From Antedon bifida (lineage: Eukaryota > Echinodermata > Crinoidea > Comatulida > Antedonidae): a stretch of DNA of 64,000 nucleotides. Positions 24,473-37,000 of the stretch are shown here, piece after piece. The notes below the pieces were generated by a model that saw only the letters and a program-made list of their open reading frames with translations, was not told where the DNA came from and searched no databases. The stretch lies in assembly GCA_963402885.1 (NCBI GenBank), contig OY727101.1, positions 18,638,417-18,702,416 of the forward strand, written 5' to 3'. The stretch's first letter is position 1. Each line of letters opens with the position of its first letter. The translations under genes and the position numbers were made by a program.

Positions 24473-25305
24473 ATAACTATGGTTTGTAAAATACAATAAC
24501 AAGTAATACACATTAAGACACACTTAATATTGTTTGTCGGACAGAATAGTTACTGTCACAGACGGCACTCTCCTGTACGTGCATTTATAATTTGAATTTG
24601 AAATGTTGCTATTAGACCTACCAATCGAATGTTTATAGTATTATTTGTATTATAGATTGTTATTAATAATACATATTTCCGTGTTATTACCAACCAAAAT
24701 ACCATCTAAACACATATACAAAAGATGAAGAACTTCTTTACTATCACATACTCATGATCATATCATAATAATCATTATAACGACCGTCATAATAATATCA
24801 CTGAAATGAACATCGTCACCATCATATTTGAATCACATTACCATTATCATTGCCATAATATGACCAGACAATTTGAGGTAGAAAAAAGGAAAATGAAGAC
24901 GTAGAGATGGAGAGTTAAAACAACAATGGCTTAATTTACCACCAGTAGCAATTTCAAATCGCCTCATCTTCACCACCACCACCACCCCGATGTCACCATC
25001 CATCATCGTACAGAGGAGGGAGGAAGAAACGTGGAATGAGTTTGAATTAAAGTGACACCTAATCTAATAGAGGAGTTCTCCGGTAAATTACAAAAGGGTT
25101 CACTACCACTACTTCACGTAAAGCAGAAGGTCTAAATGTTGAGATTTAGAGTGACGAACTGACTTCTTTATCTTTGAAAGATATTTTGTGAATTGTGGCA
25201 GATGTTCAATTTATGACAGTACATTGCGTGACCAACATGAGGGGTGGGGGGAGTTGGGGTTCATTCATTTATCAGTTTGATGTGAATTTAACTTTAGTTA
25301 AATAT

Positions 25306-25324
25306 AAAACAGGTTTTTGTTCCC
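25306..25324 (+). promoter_or_regulatory. Conserved upstream element of gene C
   Basis: AAAACAGGTTTTTGTTCCC, identical in its core to the gene B copy, 212 bp before the start codon. The downstream AGATAA word found in B, D and F is not obvious here. Confidence 0.6.
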
Positions 25325-25453
25325 ATCTACATTAAATTGTAATTACTACATTGTCGGAATAACGAATCTATTTCATCATTACATTTGATCTGTCACAAAC
25401 GATACCGCTGTACCAAATTACCAACCAATTAAAACAAATAAAATTAAGCATCA

Positions 25454-25460
25454 TATATAA
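25454..25460 (+). promoter_or_regulatory. TATA box of gene C
   Basis: TATATAA 64 bp before the chosen ATG, the same offset as in B, D and F. It abuts an in-frame ATG at 25461, which is therefore too close to be in the transcript. Confidence 0.6.
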
Positions 25461-25517
25461 ATGAACAAGACCTCTCTAATTCACATTCACATTTCTGTGT
25501 TTTTAGCTCTTTTCAAA

Positions 25518-28500
25518 ATGAGTGTGGACATGTTTTACAGTGCTTTGCTTTGGCTCTGCTGTGCGTGCTACGCAACGGGTAAGATCCGTTGTTACGTATG
25601 TTTCATCATTACACATATTCTTATTATCTATTGTTTCATTTTAATGTAACTTTTAAGTCGTGTTTTTAGTGCGATTAAAAAAAATATACGCATTTAATTT
25701 TGTTACAATCATGGCTAATTTAATAGCTGTAATTATGTTTCTAAAGCTGTTTTTATCAAATGTTTAGTTTTAAAAATACAATATTATACTTCAGGTTAAT
25801 AAATCAACCGTATATCTCCAACTTTTATTTAAAACGTTATTCCTAAACAATACTCTTAAGTTTATCTCAAACTTAGTTTGGCCTCCATCTAAATACATTC
25901 TTTTAGTTTAGTCCTTTTTTTGTAGTTTTCAATATTTGTTTATTATAATTATTACTCTGTGGTAAAAAATAATAAAAGTTTGTCTATTTCTTTTATGTGA
26001 ATGTTAATACTTTCATTTTGTATCAATAAACTTATATTTATAATACTTCTTTTTTTTATGTCTTCATATTATTTGAATTATGTTTGCTTTAAGATACGCA
26101 ACACATTTTAACTCTAAATATAGTATTTGATTATTTATTTCCTAATTTTTATTTTCATATTCCAAATATGTACAATATTGTAACTGTTATCCAACTATTA
26201 TATTTCAGCGTATTGGACACCGATGTACACAACAAAAGGTATTATTTTACGTCCTCTTAATACATGGTATCAATGAAATAATATAAGTAGGCCCTAGTCC
26301 AAAATTGTTATTCTTACGATATAAATGGGCGTGGGAAGAAACGCATTTGTTACGCGTGTAAACTGAGCTGACATTAGATTTCATAAAGCAATTTATTGAT
26401 TTGATAAAATATAATAAAAAATACAATTAAAGAGTACACTAATAATGGGGTTAAGAACGCAAGGCATTTAGACAAAATATTTTTAAATATAAATAAATAA
26501 TAATAATGATAATAATAATACATTTTTAAAAGGATGTTGGAAAATTTAATTGAGGTCATTTATTTTTAGAACATAATTTACAAAGATAATGCACATTTTT
26601 AAACGAATTACTCTATTTTTTCCACTCTCATTAAATCTGTAATGTGTTTCAATTATTCAAATTACTAATATAACATTTATTCAGATTACTATTGAATAAT
26701 TGAAATTTATATTACTGATACATTTTTTTCTCGGCAGCTCCTTTACAACCGAACCGAACGGAATTTCTCTGTGGTAATGAAACCCAAATCATAACATCGC
26801 CTGGATATCCAAATCAATATGGAAACAACCAGTACATCGAATGGACATTTACTACTCACGTCGGCAGTTTGCTCTCTGTTGAATTCTACGATTTTGATCT
26901 TGAGAAAAACTGGGATTATGTGACTATTTACAGTGATGGAGAAATAATTGGAAGTTTCACTGGTTACAATACACCATCAACAACAATATCTACAAATAAT
27001 ACTATAATGGTTGTTTTTAGTACAGATGGTAGTAACGTCTATAGTGGATTTCAAGCTAAGGTATCTGTGTACTCTGAAGCTCCAGGTAAGTACAGTACAT
27101 TAGAGAAAATTGTAGTTACTATTAATATCAACTAATAGTGGTGACATCAAATAAACAACATATGATACATATTACTAAATTAAGCTATTGTGTTACGTTG
27201 AAGTAACATACCTTGAATATGTGTATGTAATGTTGAGGATGGTATAATGATTAGGATTTGTTTGTCTTATTTTTATTTGATACATTCTATAATTATGATG
27301 TATAATAATGTATTATCTTAATGGATTATGTACGCGGACTAACATATCACCGTGTTAACGTAAAAGCTGGAATGTCGCTATAAATGGAACGATTGATTGA
27401 CTTATTGATTGATTGATTGATTGATTAAAAGCTCTGCCACTTCTGGTTTACGCTAACTTTTTCAGGGTGTCATTAGCCGACTATCGTTTGTTCGTGTGTA
27501 TTTATGTTTTTAGATTATTATCATAAGTTTTTAATTCCTTTCAATTTAGCATCTACCCAAAAATATCTGTAAAAATAAATAAAACATCTGTTTCAATTCT
27601 CAGATGGTTTTTGTTCCGATTTTAATGATGGATTTTCTGGTTGGACTCATTATTATAATAGTACTGTTGATCAATGGATGAGGTCTTCTGAAAGACATTA
27701 TAACGACAGTGATTTAGGAAACCGTTACTCAGGATCAGGTAAAATTTTTGAAAATTCTATAAATTATTACAATTTTGGTTTTGGACTAAAGAGCTAATTA
27801 TTTTACGAGATATCATCAAACAGGCTTTCCTAGTCTATTACAGATTTTTTTAAACTAACTTTTAGTTTTGAGATAACTGTTTAAAGCTCTGTCTACTCTA
27901 TCAAACTTTATGTGACAAAAACATGATGATGTGCTCATATATGGACACAATGACGTCATATCACTACCATATTTGGGCACATATCACACATTATTTTTGT
28001 TAAACTAGTTTGATAGTGTAGATAGAGCTTTAGGTAAACTGACCTTGAATTCTAATCTTCTCAGTGAGAAGTGATCCTTATATGTATCATTGATTGTATA
28101 TTTATGCAGTATGATATAAATTTAGAATTTAATGTATTACCGGTACAACTGCGGTAAAAGTGAATATAAGATCAACAATTCAACAAATCAGAAATATCTA
28201 TTGTAGTGCTGTTATTGATTACCGGTAGTCAAATACTTATTTAAATTGCACCATCTTATTTTTTGTTTAAAATACCATGTTGTAACTGTCGTAATTTTAT
28301 AATTTTAAAAACTAAAATACTGTATACTTTTATTTAACAATGAGAATAAAATAGAAATGTATATATGTAATGCTGAGGCATAATATATGACGATTTGTTT
28401 GTCTTATTTTTATTTGAATGAAGGCCTACATCTACTATACATTCTATAATGTTGTAATCCTAATGGATTATGTACTCGTACAAACATATCGCCAGGTTGT

Positions 28501-31500
28501 CACCATTTTACAATTTACAAAACTTAAATACTGTACTTTTATTTAACAATGAGAATAAAATAGAAAGATTTTGTCAAATGTATATGTATGTATAATTATG
28601 TATCATTGCCAAAGGAAAAATTCAGTTACTAAACAAATAAAGAATCTTTCATTTTGAAATGTTGTCCTTTAGATAATGGTATTTCTGTAGGCCTATAGTA
28701 CAATATATCATTAATTTAATAGTTAATTGTAATAATAAAAATTAATAAATAAAAATAAGTTCAATGAAATCCTAGGCTATATGAATAATATTTTTAAAAT
28801 TGATATTTATTTTCAGATGATTATTACATTTATGTTGCAAACAACTACGGTGACAGTGGATACAGATATGGCTATCTTAAAAGTCCATATCTACCAGACA
28901 GATGGAATGAAGCGTGTCTTAGATTTTATTATTATACGAGTGGACATTCAAATCAATACATTAAAGTATATCATTATGCTGACAACAACTACGGGTATTA
29001 CGTGTTCTACGAATATGATTACAGTCAACGATGGAAGTCTGCAAGTGTTACTATCAACACTTTCAACAAATTTAATTCTTACATGTTGCTTAAAGGTAGA
29101 GCATATGGTGGCACTTACGATACAGAGATAGTTGCTGTTGATGATATTTACATCAGTGAGGGCGCATGCTCAGATTATCCAGGTAAGTTTAATAGATTTG
29201 GATTCATGAACGAAGATATGGAAACAAATATTACAAACAAATCAAACAAAACATAAATAAACATTAATTGGTTAAATATTAACATCTAAATCTATAATTG
29301 TTACATTATCATAACTAAATTGTTGAAGTTAGAGAACTTCATTTAAATAGTTATTTAATTATTACTATTAATTAATGCAGTAGGCCTACAGTACATTTTT
29401 TCAATAATTAGTGTGTTGTGTTATAATACAGTAGTAATTTCACTCACATTCCCTGGTTTTCTTCTTTTTTCTAATACTGTACTTTAAAAAATATATAATG
29501 ATAAATAATATGTGTCCATACAACGATCAATGCCTTGAAAATCCCTGTTTAGCTGTTTTAACTCGGGTTAAACGATGGAATAAAACAAAATGGTTAGAAT
29601 GAGTGTTGGTGTGTGTTCGTTCTTACTTGAGAATTGTTGGCATAGCAAGGCGGCACTAATGATACAGAGATAATTGCTGCTGACAATATTTAAATTAGTG
29701 AGGGCGCATTGACTCTTTTGACAAGTAAGTTTACTAACCCAAAATGTTTCCCGCTTTATATTTCCCGGAAGTCACGAATTTTTTTTTTTTTGCAGATCGA
29801 CCAGAGAGTACAGTCTCACCTACAACTAATTCTAGCGGTACAAGCCCTAAACAAACACAAACTGGTAAGTTTAAATCAACACACAATTTCTACGCCTTTT
29901 ACAATGTAATCATACAGACTAACGGTTAAGAGCTGTTTGATTCTTTTCTTATACGTCATCCTAAAATGGTCCTGATTTTGTTTTAACTTTCAGATCGACC
30001 AGAGAGTACAGTCTTGCCTACAACTAATTCTAGCGGTACAAGCCCTAAACAGATACAAACTGGTAAGTTTAAATCAACACACAATGTGTACGCCTTTTAT
30101 AAAATGTGATTATATTATGACTACCGGTTAAGAATTGATTTGATTCTTTTCTTATACGTCATCCTGATTTGATGCTTCTAACAGAAAAGATTTAAGAGTT
30201 GTCACTTTTATTTCATCAAAGAATAATATACATTATCATTGTTTCATCTGTTATGATTTTCCCATTATTCTATCTTTATTCACGTACACTAAACATAAGG
30301 AATCTATTTATTCTTTAATAATTCTCTGATCTCTGTTTTTAAGGGGGTTTAGTGTGGCTTTATCATGTTCTAATCGTTGTAGTTTTTGTTTTATGAGGTT
30401 GTTGTAACTATTTTATATTATTCTTTGCTCTCTGATATTGTTCACGCGAATTATACGAAAACCACGTAAAATCTCAAAAAAGTTCTCAAATAACTAGGTT
30501 CTAGCACGTTTGGGTCTTTTGTAAAAAATTATTTAAAATCCTATTTTAAAAAACTATCCTGTTACATTATTTTTAAAATTTCAAAAACTGTCCTTTATTT
30601 TCAGATGTTGTATGCAGTAATTCATACATGACAGTTTACATTGATGCGGCTTCACTTGGAAGTAATAGCACCGCACACTTTATAGACCCGACGTGTGGCA
30701 CGATGGGATACACGTATCGCAACGGAATGTATTGGCTGTATTTATATACTAGATACGATCAATGTCAAACCACTATGAAGGTACATGTAGTCATGTAAAC
30801 TGTGAATAGGAGGGTTGAAAATTGTTGTTTATAATTTCAAAATTACCGTTAAAAGAGGTTACAAAATGCCACAATTTAATTAGGCATACTAGGCTACATA
30901 TTCGTGTTATAATAAGACAGTCGTATTGTATTATCATATATAACTTTCTTCGTCTTTTTATAGTCTACATCAGCTTCAACAACTTACCAAAACGAAGTGA
31001 TTGTATCCAACGAAGGCACTTCCATTGTTTATAAGAAAGATGACAGTCGCATAACAGCCGAGTGTGAACTAAAAAATACAGGCCAGTCATCGGTTAGTTT
31101 TGACCCAGTGGGAACAATAAACAATTTCGTAAAACACGAACGTGACAACTTTACATTCGCAATGGAGCTCTATTCCAATAGCAGTTATTCTACCCCATAC
31201 CCGAGCTGGCAGTATCCGATCGAATTGGATCTTGGAAGTAAAGTGTTTGTTGGTGCGAGTGTGAAGACTTTTAGTAATGATATGGTTCTGTTTGTCGATT
31301 CTTGCAAAGCCACACCAAACCCCGACCCTGATGCTAACCCGAAATATGACTTAATCAAAAATAGGTAAATAGATAATGTTCTCTTTTACTGTTTATTGAT
31401 AATTATTGATTAAAGTTACTATTGATTGAATTATTATGTACACATGCATGTATACTTGTACATTGATAATGCATTAAGACAGCACATCAAATGTACTATC

Positions 31501-32818
31501 ACTGATTGTCGTAAGCAAACACTCTACATTCCTAGAAGATTTACCGTAATCACTGTTAGGCCTATACTTTCTTCAAAGTAAAGTAAACGATACATTGCGT
31601 TTGTACAATAGTTTGCAATTAGGACGTTTTAAATTATTACTTCATAATTCTGTTAGGATAGTTGCATTTCTTAAAACTACGGTATTTTGTAAATAATATT
31701 ATTATTAAATTGGTAAACATTGTTCTATCTTATCTAGTTGTGGTGTAGACTCATCAGTTAGTTTCGACGGAAAATCAACAGACGGAGATTTTTCTCAGGC
31801 GTTCTTTTCGTTTGAAACATTCGGTTTCAACGGCGAATATTCAACAGTATGCATTATTATTACACTTCACTCTTCCCTGATAATATTAAATCATTCTTTA
31901 TCAACAGGCCTGTATATAACCAATCGTCGTGATAATTGAAAGAGAAAGGAATCGTTTAACCTATGTTCCAAAATAATAAAATAACTTCCAGTTCTGAGCA
32001 AGAGAATACGAATTTAGAATACCGTATTTTGAGGAGAAACAAAACGGTATTTTCTTTCCAGCAAACTTTCCACATAAAAAGAACCGATTTTTAATAATGA
32101 TTGTTATTAAAACCTCACTTGATGCCGTTCTCGATCGTAAAATAACGATTTTAAAAACAATTCCATGGAACAATTGTTAGCTGCAATACAATCGCAGTTT
32201 AAATTTCCCTCTAGAGAAGAGAAAGAGTGTTGAGCTCAAGCAGAACAGCGCGCGAAAATCTGTTGTCTGCTACGTTGACATATATTTTACATTATATAAA
32301 CTTTCTCTTTAAACTATAATACAGGTTTTTGTTCATTGTCAACTGTCCATCTGCAATGAGAGCGACTGGAGATGCTCTAGGAACTGTGACCAACGACAAC
32401 GCCGTGACGTCAATCTACCAAATAAATTGTCTGATAGCATTTCGATTGAACTTGGACCTTTGATTCTGAAAAAGTCAAATGCGAACTCCGACATTTTACT
32501 TGAGACTAAAGGTACATAAGTATAATTTAATTAATGCAAGTTACTCTTTTATTCTTATCGATAATAACAATAATTGATGTGGTGTATTATATGATTTCAA
32601 CTGCACTTTTAATAACACTTTTAAAACGTGATTAATGAAAATAAATCTTAACTTTTTCAGATTCATCATCGAAGAGAATATTTCCCGCCCTTCCATCGAC
32701 TTTGATGGTTCTCAATCTGGTTGTCTTGGCAATAGTGTGCACCGTCTTGGTCGTCAAGGCCTTGAGAAAGAATAAACATTCTTACCAGAAACTGGAAAAC
32801 CACAAGGAAGAAATGTGA
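25518..32818 (+). CDS. Gene C: CUB-MAM-ZP transmembrane protein
   Basis: Exons 25518-25578, 26209-26238, 26738-27085, 27604-27738, 28817-29182, 29796-29864, 29994-30062, 30605-30780, 30964-31364, 31738-31846, 32325-32511, 32661-32818 sum to 2,109 nt (702 residues). Signal peptide MSVDMFYSALLWLCCACYAT, the ten-residue AYWTPMYTTK exon, CUB (31-146), MAM (147-313), two tandem copies of a Ser/Thr/Pro-rich linker (DRPESTVSPTTNSSG type, likely O-glycosylated), ZP (360-650), transmembrane exon. RQRR is at 32394-32405. The tail ends with SYQKLENHKEEM. The N-terminal MAM of A, B, E and F is absent. A decayed MAM fragment at 29648-29712 shows that a second CUB-MAM unit was lost before the C-D duplication. 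The ATG at 25461 is in frame but sits directly against the TATA box, so 25518 is preferred. Confidence 0.9.
27892..28032. mobile_element. TAAAGCTCTG MITE in the MAM intron of gene C
   Basis: Terminal inverted repeats TTAAAGCTCTGTCTAC(T)CTATCAAACT and its complement ending AGTGTAGATAGAGCTTTA, with internal GATGTGCTCATATATGGACA and TATCACTACCATATTTGG. The ends suggest a TA target site (mariner-like). Relatives are at 36687, 50902 and 53173. Confidence 0.7.
29648..29712 (+). pseudogene. Relic of a MAM 3' end in gene C
   Basis: GGCACTAATGATACAGAGAT onwards reads GTNDTEIIAADNI, then a TAA in place of the conserved TAT/Tyr codon, then ISEGA. It aligns with the end of the large MAM exons (TEIVAVDDIYISEGAC). 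It sits between the intact MAM and the linker exons, without an acceptor. Gene D has the same relic with the same stop. Confidence 0.8.
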
Positions 32819-32950
32819 AACAATGATATGTTTAATATCTGTAGACAGATATTATGTTGTTTTTGTTTCTTCAGAAATGTTGTTAAAAATACATATGCCT
32901 ATTCGTTTATTTGTTTTGCTGATTTCTTTTTTCATTTAGGTTTTTATAGA

Positions 32951-32956
32951 ATTAAA
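32951..32956 (+). terminator. Possible poly(A) signal of gene C
   Basis: ATTAAA followed by TAATGTGTTGT, about 130 bp after the stop codon. No canonical AATAAA is nearer, so the site is uncertain. Confidence 0.35.
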
Positions 32957-33889
32957 TAATGTGTTGTAATTTCTTCTATTTTTTGCTCATGGTAGCAACA
33001 AATATGATCACATCGTTTGAAATCAACTTTAGAAAGTAAAAGTTAACTTAAACAGATACACGATCGGGGCGTTACCTTTAATTATAAAATTACCTGATAT
33101 TGATTCAACTTATCTTTCATACAGCTACTGAACTGAGTTGAACTTCTATCTCATCGATAACAATATTGATAATTAATACAATCATTTTGAGTTGAAAATA
33201 ATTAGTTTAGTGTTTGCAAACAGGTCAATAAACTTATTCTAGTGAACTTCATTTGTATTTATTGTAATTTATATATTATAAATATGTCTTGTAATTATTT
33301 GTAACTCTGTGGAGTAGCTTTGCGTCAGGGTGTTGAGTAATTGGTAATGTTTTGCCCTAGCCATCAGTACAACCTCGGTGGTCTAGAGGTATGAACGCGT
33401 GACTAGTGATCTTGGGTCGTGGGTTCGAGTCCCACCCGGAAATGACTTACGAATTTTTCGCAAGTATTCTCAATGTAATTAGTATAAAGTACAAATTACG
33501 TCAGAGTAGGGCAAAATATCTCACCAAAATATTTCTTTCGCGGTGTTAGTATTTGTTCACTTTCACGGAGGGGGGGGGGGGGGGGTAAAGCTGGGAATAG
33601 TTTTCACAACCCACCACAATTCTATTGACATAGAGAAAAGACGTTTTCATTTTATCAAACACCCAACATCAACATGTCTATTAATAGTCATTACGATCAT
33701 ATCACACCTTTCAGCTTGCAAGTAGGAATTCTTGCAAGAATTTTGAATAGACTAATGAATGAACAAGAGAAGAATTGTATGTGAATTTACAGATGGCAAG
33801 TAGAATTAAACACCATATTGCCACATTTTGAAATCATTCGTTTATTGTTGGTTTAATATTCTTTTATCTAATCAAACGTAGTTAAAATG
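32957..33889. other. Intergenic region C-D
   Basis: The shortest spacer in the array. It holds the dispersed element at 33123-33182, a tRNA-like segment (33369-33445) and a run of 17 or so G at 33570-33587 that could form a G-quadruplex or be a hard-to-assemble site. No coding region is recognised. Confidence 0.5.
33369..33445 (+). mobile_element. tRNA-like sequence, probably a SINE head or tRNA pseudogene
   Basis: Box A-like TGGTCTAGAGGTATGA and box B GGTTCGAGTCC are correctly spaced, and the T stem GTGGG/CCCAC is perfect. The acceptor arms (ACCTCGG and CCGGAAA) do not pair well, which argues against a working tRNA. Confidence 0.45.
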
Positions 33890-33918
33890 AAAACAGGTTT
33901 TTGTTCCTATAAGATAAA
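33890..33918 (+). promoter_or_regulatory. Conserved upstream element of gene D
   Basis: AAAACAGGTTTTTGTTCCTA followed by TAAGATAAA, 184 bp before the start codon; the same composite block as upstream of B. Confidence 0.65.
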
Positions 33919-34009
33919 GTAATGATTGGCATAATGTTAGAATATCAAGATCCACATTTTTTACCGTACAAAATCACAAATCCAACCCCATACGTCACAC
34001 AAACCTTAA

Positions 34010-34015
34010 TATAAA
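34010..34015 (+). promoter_or_regulatory. TATA box of gene D
   Basis: TATAAA 64 bp before the first ATG, aligned with the boxes of B, C and F. Confidence 0.6.
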
Positions 34016-34073
34016 TTTCAGCTGTAGTACCTTTATTTCACATTCAAGTTTTCGCGTCGTAACTGTTTAAAAA

Positions 34074-37000
34074 ATGATGGTCGAAAGCTTTTACAGTGCA
34101 CTGCTCTGGCTTTGCTTTGTGTGCTACGCCACAGGTAAGACGCTATTAACTGATATTCTAATAATATATTAGATTTATTAGATATTTATTTATTTCGCTC
34201 ATTTTATAATTTAGTGTATTTCGATAATTATTTTCCACAAGAATTCTTTTTTGCAAATAAAGTTTGATATAAATTGTAATTGAATAATTCAGTAGTACAT
34301 CAAATAACATTGCCTTCTTTTCTGCTGATGACCATATCCTAAAGTTGATCACAAACTTTGATTGGTCACCATACATATTATTTACCGTATTTTAAATATT
34401 ATTACATTTTATGTATTTTATGAAAGAATCTAGATGATAGTGAAGAAACAATTATAAGTGAGAAAACGAATGAAAGGAAAGAAAAAAAAGTGATAACTTC
34501 CCCACAAACGAATTTACTTAATTTTTAATCTATAAATGTTTAGTCTTTCAATTGTTTATAAAAACTATTATTTTCCGGTGGTTAAAATAATTAAACTAAC
34601 AACAAATAATGTTAGTTATTTTCTCTAAATAATAATCTTTGTGGCACAACTTGTTTAAATCCACTATTGGCTATTAGTTTCCATTGATATTAATTAACGT
34701 CTATGTCATCATGTAACTCAATTTCGGTCCGGTTTGGAATATACAACACACATAAATGATACATTCGGTTTACTAAATTGAAATATTTTATTATGTTCTA
34801 AACAAGTGCATCATATTCTAAACTAGAATAGGACAACCATATGGAAGAAATGTGATAAAAAAAACCCTTTGTTTCGTTTTAGTTTACGCTAAATACTTGA
34901 TTGAAACTTTCATTGAAATAGATCTAGTTACTTTTTCTAATAAATTCTAAACTATTCTTATTTTACTGTCCGTTATGTCCGACCTACAGGATATGAATCA
35001 TATATTTAAATTTGTAGCTAAATTTTAGCAAAATTTGTATTTTTATGTTTGATTCCACTTTTATTTGTTCATTGATTTGTACGTGCACTTTATACACTGT
35101 TTTATGCCTGTTTTAAATGTTTTTATATTTGTAAGTATCATGTAATTAAGCCATTGGCTGTGATTTTGATATGCTATAAAATGAAATGAAATATTAAAAT
35201 TCGGTTCCTGTAAGATAAGCAAATGTTGCCACCATTATTGTATTGCAATCATTTTCTTTTTGTTTGTAGAAATTGAACATAGGCTGTAAACAACATTTTA
35301 ATGGTATACAGATTTTATATACATAATGTCCACATACCTACAATTTAAATTAATAGGCCTATATCTAAAATCTAGATTTAGTAAAGAATGCAATATGTAT
35401 ATGAAATTAATCATTTTAAAATATTGATAATGAATATAAATAATAATAGTTATTATTAATAACTATTTATGTTATTAAATGTGTTGTCATAAAATATAAT
35501 ATGTTGTGTTATAATTATATATATTTATATATTATAATATTATAAACACAACAGGCAAACACATTAATTCTAAACCACTTGGTGATATACTGAAATTTAA
35601 TTAATTAATTAATTTAAAACGATAACAAATATAATATTATGTTATTATTGTCATTTTTAGTATTATGTATTGAAATTAGGCATATTATCAATAATCTTTT
35701 TTACTCGGTAGCTTCTTTACAACCGAACACAGATAATTTTCTCTGTGGTAATGAAACCGAACTCATAACATCGCCTGGATATCCAAACCAATATGGAAAC
35801 AACCAGTACGTCAATTGGACATTTGCTACTCACGTTGGAAGTTTGCTCTCTGTTGAATTCTACGATTTTAATCTTGAGAGCAACTATGATTATGTGACAA
35901 TATACAGTGATGGAGACATGATTGGCAGGTTCACTGGTTCCAATACACCGCCAAAAACAATATCTACAAATAATACTATGATGATAGCTTTTAGTACAGA
36001 TGGTAGTAACGTCTATAGTGGATTTCAAGCTAAGGTATCTGTGTACCCCGAAGCTCCAGGTGAGTACATTACATTAGAGAAAATATTTATTTACAAAGGA
36101 CCCGAAACGGTGACATGAAATATGAAGCAAACTATATTAACATCTATTACTTTGTCTTATATTTATTTGAATGTAGGCCTTTCAGCTATGAATTATATAA
36201 TGTTGTATTATCTTAATGGATTATGAACGTGGACTAACATATCACCGTGTTAACGTAAAAGCTGGAATGTCGCTATAAATGGAACGATTGATTGATTGGT
36301 TGATGTTATGTCCGTGTGTATTTATGTTTTTAAGTATTATTATAAGTTTTTTACTTTTTTCAATTTATCATCTACCTAAACTATCTGTAAAAATAAATAA
36401 AATATCTGTTTAAATTCTCAGATGGTTTTTGTTCTGATTTTAACGATGGATATTCTGGTTGGACTGATTATTATGGTTACGATCTATGGATGAGATCCTC
36501 TGAAAGACATTATAACGACAGTGATTTAGGAAACCGTTATTCAGGATCAGGTAACATCCTTGAAAATTCTATAAATCATTCAAATTTGATTTTGGACTTA
36601 AGAGCTAAAGAATAGGCATAATTGTCTTTTTCGAGATATCATCACATGCTTCCATAGTCTATTTTAGATTTTAGTTTGGAGATAAAAAACATGATGATGT
36701 GCTCATATATGGACATCATGACGTCATGTCACTACCATATTTGGTCACATATTACACATTACTTTTTTCAAACTAGTTTGATAGTGTAGATAGAGCATTA
36801 GGTAAACTGACCTTTAATTCTAATCTTCTCAGTGAGAAGTGATCCTTATATGTATCTTTGATTGTATATAAATTATAATATAAATTTAGAATTTAATGTA
36901 TTACCGGTACAACTGCGGTAAAAGTGAATAATAGGATCAACAATTCAACAAATCAGAAATATCTATTGTAGTGTTGTTATTGATTACCGGTAGTCAAATA

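Larger units (their letters stand above)
22315..25305. other. Intergenic region B-C
   Basis: No gene recognised. A probable poly(A) signal of gene B (AATAAA, 22426-22431) lies 112 bp after its stop codon. The spacer also has a paired CRE-like palindrome near 22625-22646 (GACGTCATTATAGTGACGTC), a stem-loop at 22938-22972 (GGGAAGAGTTAGGTT and its complement), an inverted retroelement fragment (23190-23300), a tandem repeat (23768-24126) and a strong hairpin (24436-24472). Confidence 0.5.

Noticed and set aside
25461-25517. Upstream in-frame ATG as the start of gene C
   Set aside because: It directly abuts the TATA box, so it should precede the transcript, and B and D start at the position equivalent to 25518.
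33369-33445. Functional tRNA gene
   Set aside because: Box A and B words and the T stem are good, but the acceptor stem does not pair; a SINE or pseudogene is more likely.
33570-33587. G-quadruplex regulatory element
   Set aside because: A plain G homopolymer run; length may be a sequencing or assembly effect, and no functional context is visible.
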